Positions 1-9,919 of a stretch of 64,000 bases of DNA are shown here, piece by piece. The notes below the pieces were generated by a model. The model worked only from the letters and a program-made list of their open reading frames with translations, did no database searches and had not been told where the DNA came from. Made by a program: the position numbers and the translations under genes. The DNA comes from Halicephalobus mephisto (Eukaryota; Nematoda; Chromadorea; Rhabditida; Panagrolaimidae). Within the stretch, counting starts at the first letter, position 1. Every line of letters begins with the position of its first letter. The stretch is taken from the NCBI GenBank assembly GCA_009193035.1, contig SWDT01000275.1, forward strand, positions 124,001 through 188,000, written 5' to 3'.

Positions 1-243
1 CAAAAGTCCAATTCGAAATCGTCTTCCCCATTGAGATCGGATCCAGATGTCGGCCTGTTCCTTGAACGAAATTTGCTCTCTAAAAAATTAAAATTTAAAA
101 AATTTAAAATTCCAAAAATTAATAAAATCAAAAAACTTAAAAAATAAATTTTAGAAATTAAAAAAATTTTAATTTTTCAGAAATTAAAAATTCTAAAAAA
201 ACACTCACTTTTTCTTCCTGGTTGAAAATTTCCGAAAAAACAT
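1..243 (-). CDS. 5' end of an unidentified gene, truncated by the window edge
   Basis: A minus-strand ATG at 243-241 sits directly after a T-rich acceptor (TTTTTTTTCAG). A 35-nt exon (243-209, MFFRKFSTRKKK) ends at a GTGAGT donor. A second exon (79-1) follows the acceptor TTTTTTAG and stays open to the edge in the matching phase (EQISFKEQADIW...). Another frame of exon 2 is also open (SKFRSRNRPTSG...), so the protein is uncertain and I do not recognise it. It lies only about 120 nt downstream of the TMEM177 stop in the same direction, with an acceptor immediately before the ATG. That is the layout of a downstream gene in a nematode SL2-type operon. Confidence 0.4.
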
Positions 244-364
244 CTGAAAAAAAAATTAAAAAAACAAAACTCGAAAAATAATATTGGAAATCCAATAAAA
301 AATTAACAATAAAAATTAAATATTAAATTTAACCATTTTAAATCTATACCTAAAAACAAAAAAT

Positions 365-2228
365 CTAGAGGGTCCTAAAGTTGACTGCTTGAACTTTTTG
401 TTCTTCTTTTTCTTCAAAATCGACGACTTCCTTCAGTCTTTCCACATAGGAAGCTTGTTGACTTCGACAATTTCCTTGTTCATCAAATCCTTTTTTTGTT
501 TGATTATCTCCAAATTCATAAGCAAGTTTGCAAAATGCAATTCTAGCTTTCAAATACGCCTTCGCTCCAGCAATCGCAGATTTGTCTCTGAAAAAATAAT
601 CATAATTTTTAAATAAAAAAACAAAAATTACGCTTCAATTATCCGCCGATCCATTGATAAAGTTCTCTGTTTAGCTTCGGTTTTTAAAAGATGGAAAGCA
701 GAATACACAGCTACAGTACCAGTGACGACTAGAGCGACCCAGGGGCCCATTCCGAGAGCAAATACTTTGAAAACCGGATATCCTAAGAAAATAGCAACAG
801 CTCCAATAGCCATAGGAACAACCATATGTGATAATCTAAACATCGAAAATCAGAAAACGATCTAACAATTAACAAAAACTGAAATCTAAGGTAATAATTA
901 ATAAAACTTTAAAAAATTAAGCTAATGGTTGATAGAAATTCGAAAATTTGAGATAATAATTAGTAAAAACCCTAAAGTTTAAAGCAATATTTAACAGAAA
1001 TCTGACAGTTAAACCTAATAATTAATCAAAATTACAAACTAAAACTCACGATTCTGCTTGAGTAATTTCCCTACGGTAGAAAAAGTGCTTAGCTGCGTCG
1101 TTCAGAAGAATTTTCTCCAGTTTGTCGTCTGGTATCGAATTAGTGTCCACTGTACCCTTTAAATCGCTGAAATAAACAATGTTATTTTTGAAAGTAAAAA
1201 TTAAACTTGCAGTTCTTTGACGAGATCGAGGAGATTGGGGTACTTCGATTTCAGAGTCTTCACTTCGTCGATCGTCGAGATCACGGGAACTTGGAATTCT
1301 GCCCCAGGAACGATGAGGAAGGATCCGTAAGTTCTGGCTTCCAGATTGTCGATACAAGAAACAGAAAACTGAAAAATTGCATAATTTTAAAAAACAAAAA
1401 TAAACTTCTTGCAAAATTTACAACTAAAAGTGATCTGAAATTTTGGTTTCTCTGACATATTCGTGAGTTTAAGATGGGTTATTTGTTGTAAAAATTAGGT
1501 AAAATTTTTTTAAATGCTCTCAACAAGAATTTTTGGAAAATTTTAGCAGTCTACGTGACAATTTTAGGCTTGCGTGATTTCTTAATTTTATGTTTTTGAA
1601 TTAATTTCTTGGCAATATATTCCTTCTAGATGGATCTACATTTTATATCAGGATATATAAAATACCTAATTTCTTATCTATCTTCTAGGATCAAATTCCA
1701 TATATGAAATTACTAACAAGCATTTTAGAAGTCATAATCTCGAAATATCTTCACCAAAAAATCTATTTCCTAATATATCTGTCCTAAATAAATCTAAACT
1801 AAAATATATAGGATACGTAATCTTCTACATTTTAGGATTAATTTTCATATATCAAATCATCATTAAACGTCCTAAAAACCACAACTAACACTGAAATATC
1901 CTCATTTCAAGGAGATTGATTTAGTTTGTATATATAAAAATAAACAAACCTTAGCATTTTTGAATTTTTTCTTGTTTTTCATAATCAAATCCGTAAATTC
2001 GGCGTCGAATCTGTCGATGACATTGTCGGGGACCTTCTCAGCACTTCTCCAGGTGTATATCTCACTCCATTTTTCGTTTTTTCTGAATCCTGGAAAATTT
2101 AAAATTAAATTTTCGAAGATTTTTGAAAATTTAAAAAACCGACCATGAACTAAGAAACCGCCGATGATCCCTATTGGAGCGATACTCAAGTACATCTGCT
2201 GTGCGAAATTCCGAAAAGGACTCGTCAT
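365..2228 (-). CDS. TMEM177: TMEM177 homologue, mitochondrial inner-membrane protein
   Basis: Six exons on the minus strand: 2228-2144, 2089-1950, 1368-1211, 1166-1050, 835-632 and 587-365, 927 nt or 308 aa (human TMEM177 is 311 aa). Features seen: an N-terminal membrane segment (YLSIAPIGIIGGFLV), a central double hydrophobic hairpin (MVVPMAIGAVAIFLGYP, then VALVVTGTVAVYSAF) and a C-terminal D-R-R helix (MDRRIIEADKSAIAG). Landmarks align collinearly with human TMEM177: VPDNVIDRF, GSFLIVPGAEF, NDAAKHFFYRREIT, DRRIIEA. In humans TMEM177 associates with COX20 and affects COX2 biogenesis in complex IV. One intron (1210-1167) must be spliced at a GC donor (GCAAGT) to stay in frame. Intron 2 (1949-1369) is a family-B repeat intron. 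It is divergent from a small-protein pair at 2441. Confidence 0.85.
1369..1949 (-). repeat. Family-B repeat filling TMEM177 intron 2
   Basis: Read in the gene's sense direction, the intron contains two diverged copies of a module with a CATATATGAAA-type core, a TTAATCCTA stretch and an AGAAGATAGATA-type tract, then an AAATCACGCA/CTAAAATT 3' section. The same order is found in introns of the sulfotransferase, FAAH and DUF4139 genes. Confidence 0.7.
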
Positions 2229-2440
2229 TTTATATAAAAAATCAAAATTTAAAAAGGTTCAAAAAATCCAACGTGAATTTTTCGAAGATAATCCACACGG
2301 TTCCTAGTGGAGGTGTCTCGCCGCGAAATTTCCGCCTCATACAATTCGTTTTTTTTTGTCTAATTTCCGTCTTATTTTCGTCGATTTGTTATTGAATGAT
2401 TATTAATTATTCTGTAATTACTGTATGCTGAATTGATTCC
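2229..2440. promoter_or_regulatory. Bidirectional promoter between TMEM177 and the small-protein pair
   Basis: Only 212 bp separate the two divergent start codons (2228 minus, 2441 plus). The stretch contains a GC-richer core (GGTGTCTCGCCGCGAAATTT near 2310), T-tracts and TATATAAA-like sequence next to the TMEM177 start. No further gene fits, so both promoters must lie here or overlap it. This is inferred from spacing. Confidence 0.6.
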
Positions 2441-2993
2441 ATGTTCTTTACGTGGCCTACCCTCGCGCAAAAAAGACCTGACAGGCGTCCCTTGTATCGT
2501 AGGATTTTCACCCATCGCCGACTGGACATTGCTCACAAAGGTAAGATTTTTTTCATATATCAACTTCAGAATCCTTCTCCATATATCAAATTCAGAATCC
2601 TTCTCCATATATCAACTTTAGACTTTTTCCATATATGAATTTCAAAACTTCTAATGCATCAATTTCAGAACTTTTTATATATGAATTATGAAATTTCTTC
2701 TTATGTATATTTTGGAACTTCTTTTTGGATATGGATTTTAAGGTCTTTTTTATATATGGGTTTCAAAAAAGTCATTCATATATGGATTTTGAAACTTTTT
2801 ATATGAATTTTCAAAATTTCTTGTTTTAGTTGTCGTCAGATCCATTATTGGCTTTCTGCTGTTCAGTTCGTCTTATTGCTTGACTAACGGAATTATTTAT
2901 TACAAATATATCCGTCCACTTCGTCAGGAAGAACGAGAGCTGCTCGAGCGTGAATTGATCGAAGCGGATCGGGCTGGTTTCCACATCAAGTAA
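2441..2993 (+). CDS. Small single-pass membrane protein, possibly COX14-like
   Basis: Two exons (2441-2540 and 2830-2993) encode 87 aa. The N-terminus is very basic (RPDRRPLYRRIFTHRRLDIAHK), as in mitochondrial targeting regions. One membrane span follows (VRSIIGFLLFSSSYCL), then IIYYKYIRPLRQEERELLERELIE, a charged helix. The arrangement D-I-x-x-K, transmembrane helix, Y-x-Y, basic/Gln-rich tail resembles human COX14, a complex IV assembly factor, but the match is short and tentative. The last codons read CAC ATC AAG TAA. A donor (GTAAGT) overlaps the stop; splicing it to the acceptor at 3030-3031 would still give HIK-stop, so the protein ends identically either way. The intron carries degenerate CCATATATGAATTT repeats. 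Confidence 0.6.
2541..2829 (+). repeat. Intron with degenerate CATATATGAATTT repeats
   Basis: At least eight copies of a 25-35-nt unit with ATATAT flanked by CAAAACTTCT-like sequence, decaying along the intron. Similar units occur upstream of the sulfotransferase gene (11270-11650). Confidence 0.6.
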
Positions 2994-3020
2994 GTCTCAT
3001 CCCGTACTTTTGGTTGTACA

Positions 3021-3031
3021 TTTCCTTCCAG
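3021..3031 (+). promoter_or_regulatory. Probable trans-splice acceptor of the downstream cistron
   Basis: TTTCCTTCCAG ends 9 nt before the ATG at 3041 and about 38 nt after the upstream stop codon. The spacing is too short for a separate promoter, so the second ORF is probably the downstream cistron of a tightly packed operon or dicistronic mRNA. Confidence 0.5.
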
Positions 3032-3040
3032 ATAACCACG

Positions 3041-3301
3041 ATGAACGTCATCAGACATGCTTTGACCCTGACTCAGACCAACAACTATTTTGCTTTTGGA
3101 GTCGGCGTACTTTCGGGTGCTGGCTTCGAGTTATTTAAGATTCATTTTTCCTTCAGAGGCGTATCGTATTACCAGGTGTTCAAGAAGAAACAATTGGAGA
3201 AAGAACTGACGAAGTATGAACTCAATCTCAAGGACCTGGACAACACAATAGCCAAGTCACCGGGAGTCGCCTTCACAAGTAATTCTGCTGTTGGATCATA
3301 G
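3041..3301 (+). CDS. UQCC5/SMIM4-like complex III assembly factor
   Basis: A single-exon ORF of 86 aa. After TNNYFAFGVGVLSGAGFELF (one membrane segment) comes KIHFSFRGVSYYQVFKKKQLEKE. The block E-x(2,3)-I/K, (F/V)-x-R/G, (F/Y)Y-x-V(F/Y)-(K/R)(K/R)K corresponds to EWIMIKVRVG...FYDVYRRK in human SMIM4 (UQCC5), a short inner-membrane factor for cytochrome bc1 assembly. The ATG at 3041 is chosen because it follows the acceptor at 3031; the in-frame ATA at 3014 lies upstream of it. The C-terminus is hydrophilic with no motif. The family call rests on about 25 residues. Confidence 0.65.
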   Translation: MNVIRHALTLTQTNNYFAFGVGVLSGAGFELFKIHFSFRGVSYYQVFKKKQLEKELTKYELNLKDLDNTIAKSPGVAFTSNSAVGS

Positions 3302-3805
3302 GTCTAATTTAATGTGTTTCCTTTACTTTACGGGAACTATAGGATTAGGAAAATGCTTTAGTTCGGCATCCAGTCTGTTTCGTTGAGTTGATGGCATAAA
3401 TTTCGACTTTATTTGTGGCTGATTGTTTATCGGTTTTAATCCGGTAATTTACTTTATCAAACACGATTCGGGATTATTACTGTTACAATGACGGACATAG
3501 TTGTTGTAATTTTTCCAATTGCGTATTTAGCTCGCGTTGTTTGTCGTCGATTCGGTCTTTATTGTTCGTCAAAAACGCCGTTCTGTCCTTAATTCCTGAA
3601 ATTTCCACTTTTTAAGTTGTTTTTATTTGTTTTGTACCTTCTTGGGAATTTATGGATTCTGTACTGGATAGGGCAGAAAGTCGGTTGGGTTCGTTGCTGC
3701 TGTTACTTCCTTCGTAAGTGGGATTAGGGTTGTTTCCATTAGTTTTTTCGAGACTACTGTAGTGTTTGACAGAATCTACAGAAGACTGGTTTCTAGAATT
3801 GGGGA
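3302..3805. other. Convergent intergenic region
   Basis: Separates the convergent UQCC5-like and AIP3-domain genes. No ORF with splice support was seen. A minus-strand AATAAA at 3413-3408 could be the poly(A) signal of the AIP3-domain gene, about 390 nt after its stop codon. Confidence 0.5.
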
Positions 3806-6800
3806 TTACTGTAGATGGGGGTTAGTTTTAGAGTCGAACCTTTCTGGAGGACGTGGCGGAATTTTGTACTTGAATGTGGCTGTAACTTCAGCGTTGATTC
3901 TTTTAGGTTTGGGTTCTGGAGATGAATTTAATTCGTCAAGTATTGTGTCAAGAACGTGTGAACTTGGTTGTTGGTTAATTTTTTGGGATTTTTCATAGTT
4001 AGTTTGTGAAACAGGTGAATTTGTGCTTTCGGGATATATCGTATTTACAGCTACAGTAATTTGAAAGAATTTTATAATTTTGTTAATATATGAAAACTTA
4101 CGAGAATTGTCATAATTTTTTGTATTAACAGGAGATTTGGAACAAATGGGCGGTTTTCCGTCGTCACGATGGGATTTGGCGGTGATTGTTGGATCTTGTA
4201 CCATGGCTAGTTTTTTCATAGTAACCATCATATTTGCTAACGTTTTACATCGACGTAAACAACTGTCAATTTGATTTGTTTCTTCTTTGATAAATTTTTG
4301 TTCTTGTACAACCCGTTCCATGTCCTTTTTTATTTGTGTTTCTAATTCTAGCTGTAAATCAGGAAATTGAGCTGAAAATAATTTTAAATTTATGTAATTT
4401 ATCGTTTTTTTTTACTTTTTAATTTTGCAGCTTGTCTACCTATTTTGGTAAGTGAATCTGTTAATTGCTCGACTTCCGTCATTCGGAGCTTTCGGTTCGA
4501 ATTTAAAACACTTCGACGTATCGTTTCGACATTGGTTTCGAATGCTCTGAAAAAATTAATTTTAAGGATCTTTAAAATTAAAAAAGTCAATTTTATAATT
4601 GATAAAATTGATTTCAATAATTTTTAATCAAAAAAGTCGATTTTTGTTTTAAAAAATTAAAAAAATCAGTTTTTGTTTTAAAAATTAAAGAAAAATTAAT
4701 CTTTATAATTGAGAAAGCTGATTTCAGTAATTTCGTAATTAAAAAACTTAATTTTGTAGTTAAAAAATTGGTTTTTATAATTGAAAAAAGGTTAATTTTA
4801 ATAATTTCATAATTTAAAAAATGATTTTTATCTAAAAATTTAATTTTTATAATTAAAATAATTTCATAATTAAAAAAATAATTTTTATAATAAAAAAGTA
4901 ATTTCATAATTTAAAAAAATGATTTTTATTTAAGAAATTAAATCTTACCTTAATGAGTTTTGAAGTTCAGATAATTGCGTCAAATGATCCTTACGTAATT
5001 TATCGGCGATAGTTTGTTCTTGTTGTTTGGGTAATGGAATTTCGTTTTTCTTTCCATCGATTTGAGCATATATAGCGTCTTGAATTTTTTTAAATGCTTC
5101 GGAAATTATATCTTTACTTGTTTGAATATTTAACTGAAAATTTTAAAAATTATGTAAAATTTTAGAAACTTTAAAAATTATTTTAAATTAAAATAAAATT
5201 TTTAAAGATATTTTTGAAGTTTTTTAAATTTTTTTAGTTTTTTTTTAAGAAATTTTTCAAAGATGTTTTTTAACTTTAGGGATTTTAAAAGTTTTTGTTG
5301 AATTTTTTTAGTTTTTTTTGGTATTTTAGAAGTTTTTTTCCTGAATTTTTTAAAGATTTTTAAAATTGGTTTAGTTATGTTCTTACTTGGGCGTTGCATC
5401 TTATGTCGGATAACTCATTCATTGTGGATTGAATGGATTTTTTGATTGCTGCTAGTTCCTTTTGTGTGTCTGAATTATTGTAAATTGATGAAGTTGTAGA
5501 ATCAGTGATGCTTGATCCCAACTCATAGTCAGATTTGTATTTGTTCACTTCAGGATGAAATTCCATGATTTGTTTTCGAAGTTCGAGCATGTCTTTTTGT
5601 GTACTTTCACTAACCCCTTTTGATACAAGTGCAGAGTGTACTAGAGTTGAGAGGCCAGCGAGTTGTCTTTCCATTGTATCCATTCGGAATCTTAAATGTT
5701 TAAAATTACTTTAAAAAGGTTTTAAAAGTACTTAAAAAAATTTAAAAATTATAATATAAAAATTTGGAAATTTTAAAAAATAATATAGAAAATTCGGAAA
5801 TTGTTAAAATTACTTTGAAAAGGTTTTAAAAGTACTTTAGAAAATTTAAAAACTATAGAAAAATTTGGGAATTTTAAAAAATAATATAGAAAATTCAGAA
5901 GTTATAAAAAGTATAGAAAATTTGAAATTGTTAAAAATACTTTAGAAAATTTGAAATTATCAAGGAAAAATTATAAAATTACTTTAAAATTCTTTAAAAA
6001 GTTTCGAAATTTGAAGTTATTTTTTTACCTAGTTTCTTTGTCGATTATGGGGGTGACACTTCCGGATCTGGGTCCTTGACTACTTGTGTCACTTGCATAT
6101 GGATCGTAAAATGGATCAAATCTGCCAGATACACTCCCCGCTGGTGAACGGATTTGTTTTGTTAATGCAGTAGGGTTGTACATTCTTCCACCTTCTCCAG
6201 GAATGGCACTAGCAGGTCGGATTCTGAAATTGTTGTTGAAACGAGGATTACGGTCTCTGTAATCTTCAATTTCGGGTTCACTGACGTAATCTGCAATGGA
6301 ATTTGGTGGATGATCGGTGAATCTTACTGGAGGAGGAGATTGATAACCAGATGTGTTTTGTTCTCGAATTTTTAAAACAGCTTTATCTTTGATGTCTCTT
6401 ACGTCATCTAGTTCGTAGAATAATTGGCCTTTGGAGGATTCTTGGATGTAGACTTTTACATGAGGTAAATTTATATAGTAACTTGTTAAATTAGGAAATG
6501 AACGAAGAAATAATCCTTTGACTTGTTCTATTGTCCTCGTGTTGGCCGGGACTTGGGATCGTTTAACTTCGTCGTTATACTGTAAAAAAACAATTTTTGA
6601 TACAATTGTTCGAGGAGTATTTGTAGGTTCGTTTGTAGATACATCGCTTTCGGACAATGCACCATCGTCAGAACGTAATTGTTGTAGTAGTAAATTTGCA
6701 CGATTTTCTTTTGGATGATTGCCGATATTTATAGGTGAACGATATACAGGTGGAATATTTGGATTTGTTTGAAAATATTTAGGTGGTCTAGGTGGTTGTG

Positions 6801-9800
6801 GATAAGAATTTTCTTCAATTTCTTCTCGAATTGCTAATGGTGCCATAGGGGATGAAACACGAGAAGTTATGGTTTCTGACGGTTTTTGTGAATTTTTTAT
6901 CCAACTAGATCGATTTGAAGAAGATACAGTAATTGGAACTGATTGTGGAGCAACATTTGGACCGTCGTTATGAACAATAACGTTTGTAGAACGTGGTTGG
7001 TTTTGTGGAATTGCCACAGGCGTTGGTTTAACAGAAGTATTGGAATTTGAATTATTTCCAATTCCTGAAATTTTAATTTTTTTAAATTAAAAAATTTCTT
7101 AAAATTAAAAACTTTATCTTTTTAAATTTTAAAAATTTTAAAAAATTTTTTATTTTTTCAAAGTTATTTTAAAATTAAAAATTTTTATTTTTTCATTTTT
7201 TAAAAAATTTTTGTTTTTTTTTTGAAATAAGTTTTTTAATTTTTTCTAACCATCACTAAATCGAACTCTCTGGGTTCTGGGAGTACTTGGAGGACCGTAA
7301 TTATCGAAATTTTGATTATCATCAGTTTTTAGAATTTCGGAATTTTTGAAATAATCATTGTTAGAAATACTAGGTGGAAATGCAACAGGAACATTGTCGG
7401 GTTTGACAACTGAACTAGATGAAGTAGAAATGTAGTTGTTTTGGTTTTCATTGGACGATTTTTTACCGATTTTAATAACTTTAGGTCTCCATGAAAAAAA
7501 CATAGGAGCCATTTTTATTAATTTTAACAAATTTTAAAATAAAACAATGAGTTTTAAAAAGACAAATGTCAAATAATGGGATTTGTGGCTTTTCGTCAGG
7601 CGGTTAAGTAGCCAACAGTGCGCTTAAGAATGTGTGTTAAGGGGGGTAATCGGGATATAAGAGGTACGGCTGGCTCTTGGCAGCAATTGACCAATAGTGA
7701 TTTGTTTAAGAAAGTTTGGCAAGAAAGATTTTTAGATTACAACGGGACATAGGATGTTTTTAAAATTATACAAGGAAATGAATGGAAATTTTAAAAGAAT
7801 TATTTTAATATTGTGGTTTTTAGGATGTTCGGTAGTAATTTCATATATGAAAATTAATTTTGAGAGGTAGAAAACTGGGTATCTTGTATGTTCTGATGTA
7901 AAAAGTTTTGGATTAATGTAGCAGGAATGTAGGTTTTAAGAAATTTATTGCGAAATTGATATCGCTTGGAGGTGAAATTTTAGGCTAATTTAAAATAAAA
8001 AATTGTTGAAATCTACTTTGAGGTGATTTTATGAAAAAGTTCATATATGAATTTTTGTAGTGTATTATTATTACGAAATCTATATCGCTTAGAAGTGAAA
8101 TTTTAGGCCATTTTAAATTTGGAAAAATTATTGAAATTTACTTTGAGGTGATTTTATGAAAAAGTTTATATATGAATTTTTGTAGTGTATTATTATTACG
8201 AAGTCGATATCGCTTAGAAGTGAAATTTTAGGTCATTTATGGCCCTAAAAATTCGCTTTAAGTTTATTTTTTTTTATTTTATTGTTAATTTTTGGATGAA
8301 CTCACCATCACGTAACAAACTACTAATCCAATTATCTAGTTTTTTCATTCCTCCATGTAACGGTTTAGGAGAATTAGGAACTGATGATGATTGTTTTTGG
8401 TTTACGCTTCTTCGACCAGGAAGAATTCTACTAAACATTTTTAATAGATTTTAGGATTTTAGAAATAGTTGAATAGAATTTTAAAATAATTGAATTTTAA
8501 AATAGTGAAAAATAACAGCAACTGTTACGAAATAGATCCTTCTTTTCGAATGATAGCTGATGAACGAAAATTTTTGTTTTCACTTCCTTGGTGGTCGAAA
8601 AATCAATAAAATTCAAATTTTTAAATTTAGGAAAATATAAAATTCAAATTATTAAATTTAGAAAAATGTGAAATTCAAATTATTAAATTTAGAAAAATGT
8701 GAAATTCAAATTTTTAAATTTAGAAAAATATAAAATTCAAATTTTTAAATTTAAAAAAATGTGAAATTTAAATTTTTAAATTTAGAAAAATGTGAAATTT
8801 TGATTTTTTTAATTTAGAAAAAATGTAAAATTTTGATTTTTTTTTAATTTAGGAAAATCAAGGAAATTTTAATTTTTAGACTTTTTGAATTTAGAAAAAG
8901 ATAAATTTTTAAATATTTTAGAAGCGCAGATTTGGAAAATGAACGAATATGAAGAGGATCCCTCGACTTAGGACTACTTTAAGACAAGTGTCGATCGACA
9001 TTGTTAAAGATCAAAAATTTTTCGCTATATATGAAAGGACTAATCGGTAGGACAGATTTTAACTGTCTTAATTTTTTCGCTTGAAATTTAAAGTCATTGT
9101 GAAAAATGCGCAACTTTGACTACTTGACAATTTTATAATTCGAGATTGAAAGGGATTTTGGCTTGTTTATCGATCCGATAAATAGGATAAAGAAATAATT
9201 GTAGATAGTTTTATAATTTTAACAAGTTAGAAGAAATTAAAAATTATTACAGATTCGAAATTATTGAATTTTTTAGGAAATTTAAATTTTTAAAAAGTAA
9301 ATTTTAAAAGATTTTTGAACTTTTTAAATATTTTAAATTTTTAAATCTGTAAAGTATTTTTAAAAAATAAATCTTAAAAAAAGTAAATTTTAAAAGATTT
9401 TTGAATTTTTTTTAATATTTTAAATTTTTAAAAAGTAAATTTTAAAAGGTTTTTGAATTTTAAAAATATTTTAAATTTTTAAAGTATTTTAAAAAAAAAT
9501 AAATCTTAAAAGATTTTTGAATTTTTTTTAATATTTTAAATTTTTAAAAAGTAAATTTTAAAAGGTTTTTGAATTTTAAAAATATTTTAAATTTTTAAAG
9601 TATTTTAAAAAAAAATAAATCTTAAAAGATTTTTGAATTTTTTTAAATTATTGAATTTGAAAAGTTTAAGAAATGTTAAATTTTAAAATGTATTAATTTT
9701 AAAGAAAATTATAGAAAAATTAATTTAAAAAAATTACTTACTTTTAACTTTTTGAACTTCGAGAAATGTCAATGGAGTGTATATATTGCATCCACATTTT

Positions 9801-9919
9801 CCACAAAATGGATCACCCAATGGCAAAGTTAGTGTGGTTATTGGATTAGGGAATATAGAACCATTTCCTGGCTTTCGAGTTAGAGTATTAGTTATTTTTT
9901 CACAAAAATTTTGAAACAT
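3806..9919 (-). CDS. p140Cap/SRCIN1-sickle tail family AIP3-domain scaffold protein
   Basis: Common exons on the minus strand: 7064-6029, 5690-5387, 5133-4949, 4546-4416, 4371-4102 and 4050-3806 (2171 nt). Three candidate first exons (9919-9742, 8438-8306, 7512-7251) all end in phase 1 and give 782, 767 or 810 aa. The AIP3-like domain is in the large exon (IVFLQYNDEVKRS...FYELDDVRDIKDKAVLKI) and matches human SRCIN1 (VLFLQFGEETRRV...VFYELEDVRDIQDRSIIKI). Downstream exons encode coiled coils (MDTMERQLAGLSTLVHSAL; IKKDMERVVQEQKFIKEE), followed by a Pro-rich tail (YKIPPRPPERF). Vertebrate members are cytoskeletal/Src-signalling adaptors at junctions and synapses; the nematode role is not shown by sequence. 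The last intron (4101-4051) is only 51 nt and in frame, so it may be retained. Confidence 0.85.
7251..7512 (-). other. Candidate alternative first exon C of the AIP3-domain gene
   Basis: ATG at 7512-7510 (MAPMFFSWRPKVIKIGKK...) and a GTTAGA donor after GAT G, phase 1, matching the acceptor at 7064. No acceptor lies upstream of the ATG, which suggests a true first exon and not an internal one. Confidence 0.7.
7945..8240 (+). repeat. Three tandem ~124-bp units
   Basis: The ATCGCTT landmark occurs at 7961, 8084 and 8209. Each is followed by AGAAGTGAAATTTTAGG and, in the first two, ACTTTGAGGTGATTTTATG. A family-B fragment in plus orientation (antisense to the host gene) lies just upstream at about 7790-7900. 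Confidence 0.75.
8306..8438 (-). other. Candidate alternative first exon B of the AIP3-domain gene
   Basis: ATG at 8438-8436 encoding MFSRILPGRRSVNQK..., 44 codons plus one base, ending at a GTGAGT donor in phase 1, so it can join the 7064 acceptor. Like exon C it begins with a short hydrophobic/basic N-terminus and a Ser/Pro/Asn-rich linker. Confidence 0.65.
8600..8885 (+). repeat. AT-rich tandem repeat, ~31-bp unit
   Basis: About nine copies of ATTCAAATTTTTAAATTTAG followed by AAAAATGTGAA, between candidate first exons A and B. No coding signal was seen. Confidence 0.7.
9240..9680 (+). repeat. AT-rich higher-order tandem repeat
   Basis: Alternating blocks of AAAAGTAAATTTTAAAAGG/A and TTTTTGAATTTT...AATATTTTAAATTT repeat through this stretch. 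Two near-identical segments of roughly 120 nt are visible (about 9380-9500 and 9500-9620). Confidence 0.65.
9742..9919 (-). other. Candidate alternative first exon A of the AIP3-domain gene
   Basis: ATG at 9919-9917 (MFQNFCEKITNTLTRK...), 59 codons plus one base, donor GTAAGTAA, phase 1, compatible with the 7064 acceptor. It contains a Cys pair (FCGKCGC) that the other first exons lack. It could instead be a separate small gene. Confidence 0.5.

Noticed and set aside
1207..1455. Plus-strand 82-codon ORF and minus-strand MSEKPKFQITF start at 1458
   Set aside because: The plus ORF is the antisense of TMEM177 exon 3. The minus ATG cannot join that exon in phase with any donor, whereas the direct join from 1950 to 1368 is in phase and matches human TMEM177.
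8239..8454. Plus-strand 71-codon ORF
   Set aside because: It is antisense to candidate first exon B, which has a donor and fits the downstream acceptor.
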